Shown here piece by piece: positions 1 through 9,338 of a DNA stretch of 53,287 nt. Location: positions 1-53,287 of the forward strand of contig JAHJOQ010000026.1 of NCBI GenBank assembly GCA_018820315.1. Reading direction: 5' to 3'. This stretch comes from Candidatus Zixiibacteriota bacterium. GTDB lineage: Bacteria > Zixibacteria > MSB-5A5 > JAABVY01 > JAHJOQ01. The translations under genes and the position numbers were made by a program. The notes beneath the pieces are model-generated. The model did no database searches and was not told where the DNA came from. It was given only the letters and a program-made list of their open reading frames with translations. Every line of letters begins with the position of its first letter. The first letter of the stretch is position 1.

Positions 1-139
1 ACTGGCGAGGATCTTCAGGAGTTAATATCATCTCTTACCTCATATCTCTATTATCAGACATACAGATAATAAAAAGACGATACTTAACCGCCTCAACCAA
101 AACTTGTGGGACAGCCTCTGGACATCTGCCGCGCACTTG

Positions 140-209
140 ATGTGCGAGCAGAGGCTGTGCCTCTGCGTTCTTCACGAGCTATCCACAGGAGCACAGCTCC
201 TGTGTGCAC
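140..209. repeat. Intergenic palindromic repeat, copy A
   Basis: About 70 nt made of two small palindromes, CAGAGGCTGTGCCTCTG and CACAGGAGCACAGCTCCTGTG-like, joined by a GCGTTCTTC linker. The reverse complement occurs at 12858-12928 with only a few changes, so this is a dispersed repeat. The short open frames across 106-427 lie wholly inside repeat DNA and look non-coding. Confidence 0.75.
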
Positions 210-224
210 TTTGATGCGACATAA

Positions 225-307
225 GAGATCGCCACGTCGCTTTGCTCCTCGCGATGACGACGATGGACGTATTGGGGTTTTTCAACATGCCTTTTCACCG
301 GCATGAC
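225..307. repeat. Half copy of the MITE-like element seen at 12948-13132
   Basis: Contains GAGATCGCCACGTCGCTT followed by GCTCCTCGCGATGAC and, at 276-307, a degenerate version of the 33-bp terminal repeat (GGTTTTTCAACATGCC...). It matches only the right half of the element at 12948-13132; the left terminal repeat is absent here. A separate 8-bp hairpin, TCGAATCC/GGATTCGA, lies at 364-384. I see nothing else in the first 513 nt. Confidence 0.7.
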
Positions 308-513
308 ATCTGTCTCATGTTCTGTTGTGGGCGAGGCGTCTTGTGATGCGCCAGACTTGTAGGTCGAATCCCTCGCGGATTCGACACTTCGGTATCTGAA
401 TCCGCTTGACTTCCAGAAGAAAAACAAACAACATTAAGACAATGTCCACAATACCGGGGAAGATCACTTTTGACCTACCTTCTGTATTTTTCAGATGTTG
501 AAAGGGACAATAT

Positions 514-1698
514 ATGTTCTCGAAAATTTTATCTGGGAACTCTCGGATGAAAGAAATTATTCATGTGTTATTACTCACAGTTTTGATTGCCGCTGCAAAT
601 CTGGGCCTGAGAACGATGGTGACCCAGGATGATGAGTTATGGACTCGTCGCATTGAATTCCATGAGAATGAATTCCCTTATTCAATACGTCCCCTTACAA
701 ATGTAACAACCAGGTCATTGGCCAATGTTTTTGAAATATCTATCAAACATGCCTTTGCTTTCAGCCAGTACATTCTTGTCTTTATCCTCTTTCTATCATT
801 CAGATATTTTTTAAAGATTATCGGGATGTCACAGAAACAAAGGATCTTTGGATTATGGATGCTCGCATTATCGTTCCCGATACTGTGTATACACTTCATT
901 CCAAACTACTCCTGGGATGATCTTTGGGCATATATTGGTTTGATCTGGATGGCGGTATTCTTATTTAGAAGTAAACTAATTCATGCCGCATTGTGTCTAA
1001 CATTTGCTATGCTAAGTCGTGAAAATGTAGTTTTGATAGCACCGGCTTTTTTCCTGATTGGTTCTGAAAAAATCTCCTGGAAGAAAAGACTTACTGCGCT
1101 TTTGATTCCGATTATTCTATATTGTGGATATCGTTTTATCATGTTTCCAGAAATCCTCTCAGGCCGTTTCACACGATTGATTGTGAATTTTGAAAATCTC
1201 GGAGAAATCAGACAGACAACCTATTCTGTTTTCATAAGCTTTGGCTGGCTCTGGGGGCCACTTATAATAGCTTTATACAGGTTTCTTAAAAAAGAACGGT
1301 TCACGGATAAGTTCTGGAATCAGATTGTTTATTCCGCGATTATAGTTTCTGTATTATGTATAGGAGTAACTCTCAACACCGCGCTTGCCAGAGAAACACG
1401 GCTCTTTTTTACACCTTTTGTGTTTATAATACCACTGGCTGTAAGTCATATTTCAAACAGAAAAACATTATTTGAGCAAATGTTAGAAAGAAACCAGGGT
1501 TGGAGAATAATCCTGAGCGGTACCGTTCTGTTCACTGGCTGTCTGGTAACAATAGTATTGCTATTTCCCTCTTTCCCATTCCTGCCAATGATTGACTTAC
1601 ATCGCACCCTGTTTGCATTAAATTTGAGCTTGTTTATTGTGATTGCATTACTTGAAAGTAGAAAATACCGTGATCTGTTAATAAGAATCAACCGATGA
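514..1698 (+). CDS. Polytopic inner-membrane protein, possibly GT-C glycosyltransferase-like
   Basis: A 394-residue protein with about ten to twelve hydrophobic segments spread along its length, and short polar loops such as residues 34-60, which include TQDDELWTRR. The layout recalls membrane-embedded sugar transferases or polysaccharide-assembly proteins, but I see no decisive motif, so the function is unassigned. AAAGGGAC about 8 nt upstream of the ATG could serve as ribosome binding site. The coding sequence is strikingly AT-rich, full of TTT, ATA and AAA codons, unlike the neighbouring genes. Together with flanking repeats and a decayed gene downstream, this suggests horizontal acquisition. 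No operon partner is visible. Confidence 0.6.
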   Translation: MFSKILSGNSRMKEIIHVLLLTVLIAAANLGLRTMVTQDDELWTRRIEFHENEFPYSIRPLTNVTTRSLANVFEISIKHAFAFSQYILVFILFLSFRYFLKIIGMSQKQRIFGLWMLALSFPILCIHFIPNYSWDDLWAYIGLIWMAVFLFRSKLIHAALCLTFAMLSRENVVLIAPAFFLIGSEKISWKKRLTALLIPIILYCGYRFIMFPEILSGRFTRLIVNFENLGEIRQTTYSVFISFGWLWGPLIIALYRFLKKERFTDKFWNQIVYSAIIVSVLCIGVTLNTALARETRLFFTPFVFIIPLAVSHISNRKTLFEQMLERNQGWRIILSGTVLFTGCLVTIVLLFPSFPFLPMIDLHRTLFALNLSLFIVIALLESRKYRDLLIRINR

Positions 1699-1720
1699 GA
1701 AACGCCAATTATTCACTTCA

Positions 1721-1975
1721 TTGAGTGTGATAATCTCCTCTATTGATCTTGGCAATGTGGAAGACAAGGCCGCGAGCTGCCGCAAAGCTGTAGATGCGTG
1801 CAATGAAGCGCTGAAGGTGAGAACGTATGGAGACATCCCGATGCAATACGCGCTGACTCTGGAAAACGCGGGACTGATCTACTGGACGCCGGCTGGAGAT
1901 GACAACAAGGCTAACGATTGCGCGCTAATGCTCAGGCGCGTTATGAACAGCGTCTGAGGATTCTCTTTTCGACTG
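1721..1975 (+). pseudogene. Remnant of a tetratricopeptide-repeat gene
   Basis: The frame from 1721 reads LGNVEDKAASCRKAVDACNE, then EALKVRT and PMQYALTLENAGLIYW. This matches the spaced pattern of long TPR proteins with units like EDKAENCKKAIEAYEEALRV and FPMDYATTQNNLGNAY. Only about one and a half repeats remain, the only start is a TTG in mid-motif, and after 1925 the neighbouring frame gives the more protein-like AQARYEQRLRIL, suggesting a frameshift. I regard it as a degraded fragment rather than a working gene. Confidence 0.5.
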
Positions 1976-2106
1976 ATCCCTGCTGATCTGTGATAGACTC
2001 ATCATGTATTCAGCGCGTTGGTTAAACCATTTGCCTTTAGTATTCAAGAATGTATATTTCCGGCTAATAAGTTTGGCACCTGCCGAGAAGTGATAGGTAT
2101 GGATCA

Positions 2107-3081
2107 ATGATTAGCTCGTTTGTCTGGAATCCGGAAGAGGGTGGTCGCGAATTTGAGGGAATGATCAATTTCAGCGAACTTCTCACCAAGAAAGATCATG
2201 TTTTTTGGGTTGATCTGTCTGAGCCGACCGACGAGGAATCGTACATCCTGACCCACGACTTCAAGTTCCATCCGCTTGCAATTGAAGACGTTTTGAGCGA
2301 AATGTCTCGACCAAAAGTCGACGACTACGAGGATTATATATTCGTCGTATTTCTCGTCGCCAGCGGACGCCCGGGTGGCGAGGATGATCTCCCATTCAAG
2401 GAGATCGGTCTGTTTCTGACCCGGAATTGCGTCGTGACTGTCCATTTTCAGCGGCTCAAGGTGATCGATTCAATCTTTGCGCGTCTTCATAAAGACGAGA
2501 GATTCATCTCGCGCGGAGCGGACTTTTTCTTCCACACGGTACTCGACCATCTCGCTGACACATATTTCCAGACGCTGCTGGTTATCGAGGCCGAGACCGA
2601 CAAGATCGAGGATGATGTATTCGAGGATCCCGATCCGGAAATCGTCAAACGCATATTCACAATCCGTCGTGACGTGCTCCAGATCAAGCGTACGATTGCA
2701 CCGCTACGTGAAGTTGTCGCTCAATTTGCTCGGGCCAAGTTCTCCCGGATAGGGGAGAGGACCTCGATCTACTTCTCCGATATTTATGACCATCTCGCGA
2801 GGATTTCGGATGAGGCAGATGAGCACAGAGACGCCCTGAACTCGTCGCTCGAAGTCTACTACTCGAACGTGTCGACGCGAACGAATGAGATCATCAAATT
2901 CCTGACAATTTTCACTGCGATTTTGCTGCCGCCGTCATTCATCGTCGGTTTTTACGGCATGAATTTTACGACGTTTGCGCCGGGCCTCGAATGGGAGTAC
3001 GGCTACGTATTCGTTCTTGCGATTATATTGATGGTTGTAGGCGGATTGCTACTTTTCTTCCGAAAGCGCAAGTGGATATAG
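2107..3081 (+). CDS. corA: CorA-family Mg2+/Co2+ transporter
   Basis: A 324-residue protein of normal CorA length. A large N-terminal cytoplasmic alpha/beta and helical domain occupies about residues 1-260. Two C-terminal transmembrane helices follow, the first ending in the diagnostic YGMNF (GMN selectivity motif, about residue 285) and the second ending in a basic RKRKW tail facing the cytoplasm. CorA pentamers form a Mg2+-gated channel in the inner membrane. The periplasmic loop after GMN (APGLEWEYGY) keeps the acidic and aromatic residues typical of the family. It stands alone; the next gene has its own promoter. Identification is secure, ion preference is inferred. Confidence 0.95.
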   Translation: MISSFVWNPEEGGREFEGMINFSELLTKKDHVFWVDLSEPTDEESYILTHDFKFHPLAIEDVLSEMSRPKVDDYEDYIFVVFLVASGRPGGEDDLPFKEIGLFLTRNCVVTVHFQRLKVIDSIFARLHKDERFISRGADFFFHTVLDHLADTYFQTLLVIEAETDKIEDDVFEDPDPEIVKRIFTIRRDVLQIKRTIAPLREVVAQFARAKFSRIGERTSIYFSDIYDHLARISDEADEHRDALNSSLEVYYSNVSTRTNEIIKFLTIFTAILLPPSFIVGFYGMNFTTFAPGLEWEYGYVFVLAIILMVVGGLLLFFRKRKWI

Positions 3082-3159
3082 AGCTTGTCCCGGATACCCC
3101 CGATATCTCTTTCGATTGAACTCAGTATCTCTGAATTCTCATCAATCTACAATGAAACC

Positions 3160-3187
3160 TTGACATCTTTGCGGAGTATGATATATT
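3160..3187 (+). promoter_or_regulatory. Promoter of the tetR-efflux-bsh operon
   Basis: Perfect -35 TTGACA (3160-3165), 16-nt spacer, -10 TATATT (3182-3187). The expected transcription start is near 3194, inside the palindrome at 3193-3210. The same TTGAC(A/T)-N16-TATATT form precedes selC and the giant surface-protein gene. Confidence 0.75.
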
Positions 3188-3843
3188 CATTGACTGACCG
3201 GTCGGTCAGTAAGCAAGATGATTTTGCTCTGGGGTGCATTATTTCGAGAGTTCAACAGACAGAGGCGGACAGAGAAGGTCGTCGGAAACATATCACCGAA
3301 GCTGCGTTACGGGAGTTTGCCCGAAACGGCTACCACAGCACAGACGTTGCTACGATCGCTGAAAGGGCAGGTGTTTCGAAAGGGACGATTTACAACTACT
3401 TCGACAACAAGGAAGATCTCCTCCTCGGCGTTATTCATGACGGCTTTCGGCGAATTGACGAGAGGATGCAGGAAATTTTGTCATCGCCCGGCGATCCTGT
3501 CAAGAAGCTGAGAGAATCCTTACAGGCGTATCTTACGTTTTTCGAATCTCAAGAGGAATTCAGTGAAGTTCTCCTAAAGGAGGCGGTTCACATTTTTCCC
3601 AAGGTGCGGGATGAATATTGCGGCTATCTTGTGGAGAATGTCGGCTATATCGAGACACTGATCAAAGAGGGAATCGCTCAGAAGAAGTTCGACAGGATAG
3701 ATGCTCGCCTGGCGGCACTCTGTCTGATGGAACTGGTGCACGCAGCCACGAAAGATTCGGTGCTGATCAAGAGAAAGATAAATGTCAGAGAAGATCACAG
3801 GACAATTATGAAGATTTTTCTCAACGGGATAGAGAAGAAATGA
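3178..3843 (+). CDS. TetR/AcrR-family transcriptional repressor
   Basis: The N-terminal helix-turn-helix is clear: ITEAALREFARNGYHSTDVA followed by TIAERAGVSKGTIYNYFDNK and EDLL, then an all-helical ligand-binding domain of about 140 residues. From the ATG at 3178 the product has 221 residues. That ATG overlaps the -10 box and precedes the operator, so a transcript starting near 3194 could not use it. No in-frame ATG, GTG or TTG follows before the HTH, leaving CTG at 3229 or an ATT near 3238-3241 as possible real starts. The stop overlaps the ATG of the TolC-like gene by 4 nt, so it is co-transcribed with the pump and bsh genes and probably autoregulated. The inducer is unknown. Confidence 0.9.
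   Translation: MIYSLTDRSVSKQDDFALGCIISRVQQTEADREGRRKHITEAALREFARNGYHSTDVATIAERAGVSKGTIYNYFDNKEDLLLGVIHDGFRRIDERMQEILSSPGDPVKKLRESLQAYLTFFESQEEFSEVLLKEAVHIFPKVRDEYCGYLVENVGYIETLIKEGIAQKKFDRIDARLAALCLMELVHAATKDSVLIKRKINVREDHRTIMKIFLNGIEKK
3193..3210. promoter_or_regulatory. TetR-type operator palindrome
   Basis: ACTGACCGGTCGGTCAGT: two perfect 8-bp arms (ACTGACCG / CGGTCAGT) around a GT spacer. This form is well known for TetR-family repressors that control efflux genes. It covers the predicted transcription start, so a bound repressor would block initiation. The natural ligand for the site is the TetR protein encoded immediately downstream. Confidence 0.8.
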
Positions 3844-5195
3844 ATCACAATCTCAGACGGTTAATCGGCCCACGACTGTTTCTATTGGTGCTTGTCTCGA
3901 TGCCAATTCTCTTTCAGTCGGTATGTGAAGGGAGAGATCTTACGCTGGATGATGCAGTCGAGCTCGGACTCAGGAACGATGAGACTTACTTAATAGCCAA
4001 GGAAGAACTGGACCGAGCTGCCGGACAAATTCGAGAGGCTTGGGCTGGCGCCCTTCCTCAGCTCAGTTTCGATGGTCGATACACACGGAACATCGAAATT
4101 CCGGAAGTTGTGATCGGCAGTGAGTCGATCAAGTTCGGTACGAGCAACAACTACTCCCTCGGCTTGACGTTGATTCAGCCGATCTATCTGGGCGGCAAGG
4201 TTGGCGGTGGGCTTAAGATAGCGAAATACTATCGCAGCTATGCAGACTACAAGCTCAGGCAGACCCGAAATGATGTCATGTATCAGGTCAAGCAGGCTTT
4301 CTTTAGAGCTAAGCTCGCAAATGATGTCGTCGCCATACATGATGACGCCATCAAGCAGGCGGAACTGAATCTCGCAAATGTGAGAAAGCAATTCGAGCAA
4401 GGCATGGCTGCAGAGTTTGATCTTCTAAGAGCTGAAGTTGAACTGGCGAATATCCGCCCGCAATTGATAAAGGCGGGGAATGATTCTGAGCTGGCTGCAA
4501 TTGACCTTAAGAACAGACTTGGCATAACGACTGATGAAGATATCAATTTGATGTACGAGTTTGATTCGGGTCAGCTTGATGACTCGCTTGATTTGCAGTC
4601 GGGACTCTCCTATGCCGCGCAGAATCACCCTGCGATTGTACAGCAGGATTACATGGTCAAATCATATGACAGAGCTATCGGCATTACCAGGGCGGATGGC
4701 AGACCTCAGTTGCTGTTCAGTTCGACGTTTGCGTATCAGGCCCAGAGTGAGGAATTCTCTCCACCGAGCAATGCATGGACGAAATCGTGGTCAGCTTCTC
4801 TGATACTGTCTTTTCCAATATTCGACGGCAGAGCGAATTCCGGTCGAGTCAAACAGGTGAGGGCGGATTACAATCAAAGCAAGTATGTCGCCCGCCAGAT
4901 GAAGGAGAATGTTCTCCTCTCGGTCAGATCGGCGTATGGATCATGGGAGGAGGCTGTGGCTAGTTTGCAGAGTCAGGAAAAAACGATTGAGCAGGCGGAG
5001 GAAGGCATTCGGATTGCAAACCTTCGATATGCGGGTGGAGTTGGTACTCAACTGGAGGTCCTTTCCGCTCAGACAGCTAATACACAGGCAAAAGTCAATT
5101 ACATAAATGCGGTCTATGACTATGAGCTCTCGGTGGCGGCGTTCGAGCGTGCTGCCGGCTACGAGCCGACGATCAGGGGAGAAGAAAATGACTAA
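3840..5195 (+). CDS. TolC-family outer-membrane efflux protein
   Basis: A 451-residue protein with an N-terminal signal peptide (hydrophobic core LFLLVLVSMPILF), then two repeated halves of TolC type: LTLDDAVELGLRN at the start, long amphipathic helices, and the second-half IRIANLRYAGGVGTQLEVLS motif. TolC trimers form the outer-membrane duct for tripartite efflux pumps. The ATG overlaps the tetR stop (ATGA), and the stop overlaps the next gene by 8 nt, so translation is likely coupled. This start gives a normal signal peptide; the longer open frame upstream lies over tetR and is rejected. Confidence 0.93.
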   Translation: MNHNLRRLIGPRLFLLVLVSMPILFQSVCEGRDLTLDDAVELGLRNDETYLIAKEELDRAAGQIREAWAGALPQLSFDGRYTRNIEIPEVVIGSESIKFGTSNNYSLGLTLIQPIYLGGKVGGGLKIAKYYRSYADYKLRQTRNDVMYQVKQAFFRAKLANDVVAIHDDAIKQAELNLANVRKQFEQGMAAEFDLLRAEVELANIRPQLIKAGNDSELAAIDLKNRLGITTDEDINLMYEFDSGQLDDSLDLQSGLSYAAQNHPAIVQQDYMVKSYDRAIGITRADGRPQLLFSSTFAYQAQSEEFSPPSNAWTKSWSASLILSFPIFDGRANSGRVKQVRADYNQSKYVARQMKENVLLSVRSAYGSWEEAVASLQSQEKTIEQAEEGIRIANLRYAGGVGTQLEVLSAQTANTQAKVNYINAVYDYELSVAAFERAAGYEPTIRGEEND

Positions 5196-6222
5196 GGGCA
5201 GGTTAGCGATAGTGATGCTGTTGCTGTTATCGATGTCGTGCGGAGGTGGTAATACCGTTCCGAGCAACAACCATGAAGAGAGGACTGCGGTTGAAGTCGC
5301 GGCAGCTGAATTGGGCAACATGACCGTGTATCGTGATTACACTGGAACATTGGAAGGTATTGAGCAGGCGATCCTGACTGCGAAGGTCTCCGAGACAGTC
5401 ATTGATGTCCGCGTGAAACCGGGAAACTCTGTTAGAGAAGGCGAAACGCTCATTCTGCTGGACAAGTCCGGTGCAACATCAAGCTTCATACAGGCGAAAG
5501 CATATTACGATAATGCTCAAAAGACATTGAGCAAAATGAAGGCTCTTTTCGACGAAGGCGCCATATCCGAGAAGCAGTACGACGATGCACAGACTGCATT
5601 CAATGTTTCGGAGGCCAACTTCAGGGCTGCGCGAGATCTTGTCGAGATCAAGGCACCAGTGTCAGGAGTAGTTACCGACTTGAAAGCGAACATAGGTGAT
5701 CAGACAATAGCCGGTCAGAAGCTGGCTACAGTGTCGAGAGTCGATTCGCTTAGATTGACCATCGGCGTCGATCCCGATGATGTTGTTCTCATTGCACCAG
5801 GTATGACTGCGAGAGTGTATCCGGTCGGAGTAAAGGACACCTGGACTGAAGGGATGGTAGTCAGAGTCGCGGGCTCAGCCGACCCCAAGACGAGGGCATT
5901 CAACGTCGAAATTCTGATTGCACATCAGAGCAGTGGTCTGCGTCCCGGCAGCTTCGCAGGCTGCACGATTCCGCTCCGGGAACTGAAGGGAGTCGTTAAG
6001 GTTCCTGACGAATCGATACTGATGCGAGAGGGCTTGAAAAAGATATATATAGTAACCGGAGACACGGCAGTAGCCACCGACATTGTCACCGGCGGAAACT
6101 CTGACGGATTCACGGAGATCATTCAGGGGGTCAAGGACGGAGATGTCGTCGTTACCATGGGACAGGTGTTCCTGCAGGATAGAAGCGCTATCCGCATCGG
6201 AAACGGGGAGGCTGACGAATAA
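5188..6222 (+). CDS. RND efflux periplasmic adaptor (membrane-fusion lipoprotein)
   Basis: A 344-residue adaptor. The N-terminus has a lipoprotein signal with a Cys lipobox (LSMSC, Cys near residue 20). It continues with a lipoyl-like half motif (VSETVIDVRVKPGNSVREGE), a helical hairpin (about residues 95-145), the second lipoyl half (IKAPVSGVVTDLKANIGDQ), and beta-barrel and membrane-proximal domains to the end. The adaptor links the inner-membrane pump to the TolC duct. AGGGGAGAAGAAA precedes the ATG at 5188. Its TAA shares one base with the pump ATG. Family membership is secure; substrates cannot be read from sequence. Confidence 0.94.
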   Translation: MTKGRLAIVMLLLLSMSCGGGNTVPSNNHEERTAVEVAAAELGNMTVYRDYTGTLEGIEQAILTAKVSETVIDVRVKPGNSVREGETLILLDKSGATSSFIQAKAYYDNAQKTLSKMKALFDEGAISEKQYDDAQTAFNVSEANFRAARDLVEIKAPVSGVVTDLKANIGDQTIAGQKLATVSRVDSLRLTIGVDPDDVVLIAPGMTARVYPVGVKDTWTEGMVVRVAGSADPKTRAFNVEILIAHQSSGLRPGSFAGCTIPLRELKGVVKVPDESILMREGLKKIYIVTGDTAVATDIVTGGNSDGFTEIIQGVKDGDVVVTMGQVFLQDRSAIRIGNGEADE

Positions 6223-9200
6223 TGATTCTGGCAGATGTTTCCATCAGAAGACCGGTCTTTGCAACGATGATGATTGTTGCGCTCGTCGTTCTCGGACTGA
6301 CATCATTTCTCAGATTGAACATTGATCTCTTTCCACAGGTGGATTTTCCGTTTGTTGTAGTCGGCACTGTCTATCCCGGAGCGAGCGCGGAGGCTGTCGA
6401 GAATGATGTAACGAAGAAGATCGAAGATGCAGTGAACTCCATACAAGGACTTGAAGATATACAATCGTCATCTCGTGAAGGTTACTCGCAGGTTGTGCTC
6501 CGGTTCGAACTCGAGATGGACGGCAAGGAGAAAGCTCAGGATGTCCGAGAGAAGATGTCTACGCACCGCAGTGATCTACCGCAGGACATCGAAGAACCTG
6601 TGATTCAGCGTTTCGACCCTGCTGAGTCGCCGATAATGTCTCTGGCAATCGCCGGTGACAGATCGCCACGAGAGCTCACGCAGATCGCCAAGGACAAAGT
6701 CAAGAAAAGGCTCGAATCGAAGCGGGGTGTCGGGGCGGTCGATCTTGTGGGTGGATTTGAGAGAGAAATACAAGTCGATGTTGATATCGAGAAGCTCGCG
6801 GCCTATGAACTATCGCCGTTTGATATCCAGAACTCCATCGCTGCTCAGAATCTCGAAGTGCCGGGTGGCAAGATCAACGAAGGCGGTACGGAGTTCCTTG
6901 TCAAGACCATGGGGAGATTCGATGATCTCAATCAGCTGCGCAATCTGGTCGTCGCAACTCCTGAAGGCCAATTCGTGAGGCTCGCTGATGTTGCTACTGT
7001 GACAGATGGTGTCGAAGAAAGCAAGTCATTATCGCGCCTCACTGGCAGACGGGCTGTCTCGCTGAATATCAAGAAGCAGTCGGGCGGCAATACGGTCGAC
7101 GTAGCCAATCTTGTTTATGCTGAGCTTGAGCAGCTTCGCAAGGAGATTCCGGAGGATGTATCTCTGATAGTGGCTCAGGACAATTCGGTGTTCACACGTG
7201 ATGCCGTCCATGACGTAGAAGTGGCGATGCTGTATGGTTCGATTCTGGCAGTGCTGGTTATCTTCCTGTTCCTGGCTGATCTTCGCTCGACTATCATTTC
7301 AGCAATCGCAATTCCTACATCGATAATTGCGACTTTCACTTTCATGAATGCGCTCGGATTCACACTGAATTTCATGACACTGCTGGGGCTGTCGCTCGCT
7401 GTGGGATTGCTCATCGACGACGCAATCGTCGTCATCGAAAACATCTACCGGCATATAGAAATGGGCAAACCGGCAAAGTTGGCCGCCGCTGCCGCAACGT
7501 CAGAAATCGGGCTTGCCGTGACTGCAACGACTTTCTCGATCGTGGTGGTATTCCTGCCGGTTGCATACATGAAAGGTATCGTCGGGCGGTTCTTCTATTC
7601 GTTCGGAATGACTGTCGCATTCTCGGTGCTGGTATCGCTGTTTGTTGCGTTCACACTGACGCCAATGCTCTCGTCGCGCTGGTTGAAGAGAGAGCAATCT
7701 CGCAAGGGCACGCGCAATCCAATCTACATGGCCACCAACGCGTGGAATGGTCTGTTTGGTGCGATCAACCGAAGATACAGCGGAATCCTGAAATGGGCTC
7801 TTGGGCATCGAGTGATAACACTGCTGGTCGCTACCGTCGCGTTCATCGGCGGAATGATGCTATATCCGTTGATCGGTTTCGAATTCATGCCGCAGAGCGA
7901 CCAGTCACAGGCGTTTGTGGCAATAGAGACCGCTCCGGGTACACGGCTGGAGGTATCTGAAGAAATCGTTGGCAAGCTGGAGCAGATAATTCGGAGCCAC
8001 GCGGAAGTCACGGATGTCTTTAGCGTAATCGGCGGAGAATCCTCCCCGATCAACAAAGGCACTATGACGATCAAGCTGATTCCAAAGGATGAGCGCGACA
8101 TGACTGTCGCCGAGTTCGTCCAGGAGTTGCGTACGGAGTTGAAGCAGGTACCGGGAGTGAGGACAAGCATTGCCGTTGAGGCGGGACATGAAGGGGGGGA
8201 GGCGCCTGTTGCATACTCTGTGACCGGCGATCAGGAAGAGCGTGTCACGCGCTATACGGAAGCGCTCGAAGCAATAGTGCGAAACACTCCGGGTGCAGTC
8301 GACATCAATAATACTCTCTCCAGGGGGACACCTGAGCTGCGCATCAATGTCGATCGCAATAAGATTGCTGATCTTGGCTTAAATATGCTACAGATAGGTT
8401 CTGCCGTTAGATTACTGGTTGAAGGCGACGTTGTGTCACGTTACAAGGACATCGATGACGAGTATGATATTCGCCTTCGAGTGAAAGAAACCCAACGCAA
8501 TATCGGATCATCACTCAGGAACTTCCTCATCCCATCATCTAAGGAAGTGGAGGGCATCGATGATTTTCAGGTGCCGCTTTCACGAGTGGCGAGTATCGAG
8601 AAGTGGGGAGGACCAGCAGAGAAGACCCGTTTCAATCGAAAACGGGAGTATCGAGTGCTCGCGAATGTTGAGGGTCGCTTTTCAGGCAATGTCAGACAGG
8701 ATGTCGAGGCCGGCTATGCCGATATTGACATGCTTCCCGGATATGATATAGCTCCGGTTGGTGAAGGAAATTACCAGAAAGAAGCATTTAACTACATTTT
8801 TGAATCTCTGATTCTGGCAATCATATTCATCTACCTGCTCCTGGCTTCGCAGTTCAATCATTTTCTTGATCCGCTGTCGATCATGGTTTCACTGCCGTTA
8901 TCGCTGGTGGGGGCATTTCTAGGGCTCCTCGCATTTGGCAGCTCTATTTCGATCATCTCCTTGATCGGTGTGATTATGCTGATGGGACTGGTGACGAAGA
9001 ATGCTATTCTTTTGATAGACTTCACGAAACAGGCACGGGCGAGGGGTTTGTCTAGAACCGAGGCACTGCTGCAATCAGGGCCCATACGGTTCCGTCCTAT
9101 CATGATGACCACGGCATCGATGGTCTTCGGTGTCCTTCCTCTCGCTCTCGGATTGGGTCCTGGCGCTGAACTGCGGGCACCGATTGCCCGGGTTGTCATT

Positions 9201-9338
9201 GGTGGGCTGATATCGTCAACAGCCTTGACTTTGGTCGTGGTTCCCGTAGTATACACCATATTCGACGACATTGCTCAATGGTTTGGCGGTTCACGGCGAA
9301 AGGATCAGGAACTTGAGAAGGCTGCGGATGCGGTATAG
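6222..9338 (+). CDS. RND-family (HAE1-like) efflux pump
   Basis: A 1038-residue proton-driven pump of normal AcrB-type length. It starts with the classic cytosolic helix and first transmembrane segment (SIRRPVFATMMIVALVVLGL). The two periplasmic porter loops lie at about residues 35-335 and 560-855. The central TM bundle at about 335-490 contains GLSLAVGLLIDDAIVVIENI with the proton-relay aspartates. The C-terminal bundle contains LIGVIMLMGLVTKNAILLID. The sequence resembles HAE-type drug and hydrophobic-compound exporters rather than heavy-metal pumps. It overlaps the adaptor by 1 nt and bshC by 11 nt. Confidence 0.95.
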   Translation: MILADVSIRRPVFATMMIVALVVLGLTSFLRLNIDLFPQVDFPFVVVGTVYPGASAEAVENDVTKKIEDAVNSIQGLEDIQSSSREGYSQVVLRFELEMDGKEKAQDVREKMSTHRSDLPQDIEEPVIQRFDPAESPIMSLAIAGDRSPRELTQIAKDKVKKRLESKRGVGAVDLVGGFEREIQVDVDIEKLAAYELSPFDIQNSIAAQNLEVPGGKINEGGTEFLVKTMGRFDDLNQLRNLVVATPEGQFVRLADVATVTDGVEESKSLSRLTGRRAVSLNIKKQSGGNTVDVANLVYAELEQLRKEIPEDVSLIVAQDNSVFTRDAVHDVEVAMLYGSILAVLVIFLFLADLRSTIISAIAIPTSIIATFTFMNALGFTLNFMTLLGLSLAVGLLIDDAIVVIENIYRHIEMGKPAKLAAAAATSEIGLAVTATTFSIVVVFLPVAYMKGIVGRFFYSFGMTVAFSVLVSLFVAFTLTPMLSSRWLKREQSRKGTRNPIYMATNAWNGLFGAINRRYSGILKWALGHRVITLLVATVAFIGGMMLYPLIGFEFMPQSDQSQAFVAIETAPGTRLEVSEEIVGKLEQIIRSHAEVTDVFSVIGGESSPINKGTMTIKLIPKDERDMTVAEFVQELRTELKQVPGVRTSIAVEAGHEGGEAPVAYSVTGDQEERVTRYTEALEAIVRNTPGAVDINNTLSRGTPELRINVDRNKIADLGLNMLQIGSAVRLLVEGDVVSRYKDIDDEYDIRLRVKETQRNIGSSLRNFLIPSSKEVEGIDDFQVPLSRVASIEKWGGPAEKTRFNRKREYRVLANVEGRFSGNVRQDVEAGYADIDMLPGYDIAPVGEGNYQKEAFNYIFESLILAIIFIYLLLASQFNHFLDPLSIMVSLPLSLVGAFLGLLAFGSSISIISLIGVIMLMGLVTKNAILLIDFTKQARARGLSRTEALLQSGPIRFRPIMMTTASMVFGVLPLALGLGPGAELRAPIARVVIGGLISSTALTLVVVPVVYTIFDDIAQWFGGSRRKDQELEKAADAV

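Noticed and set aside
106-427. Short ORFs on both strands in the first 430 nt
   Set aside because: They lie inside dispersed palindromic repeats, have no ribosome binding site and show low-complexity translations.
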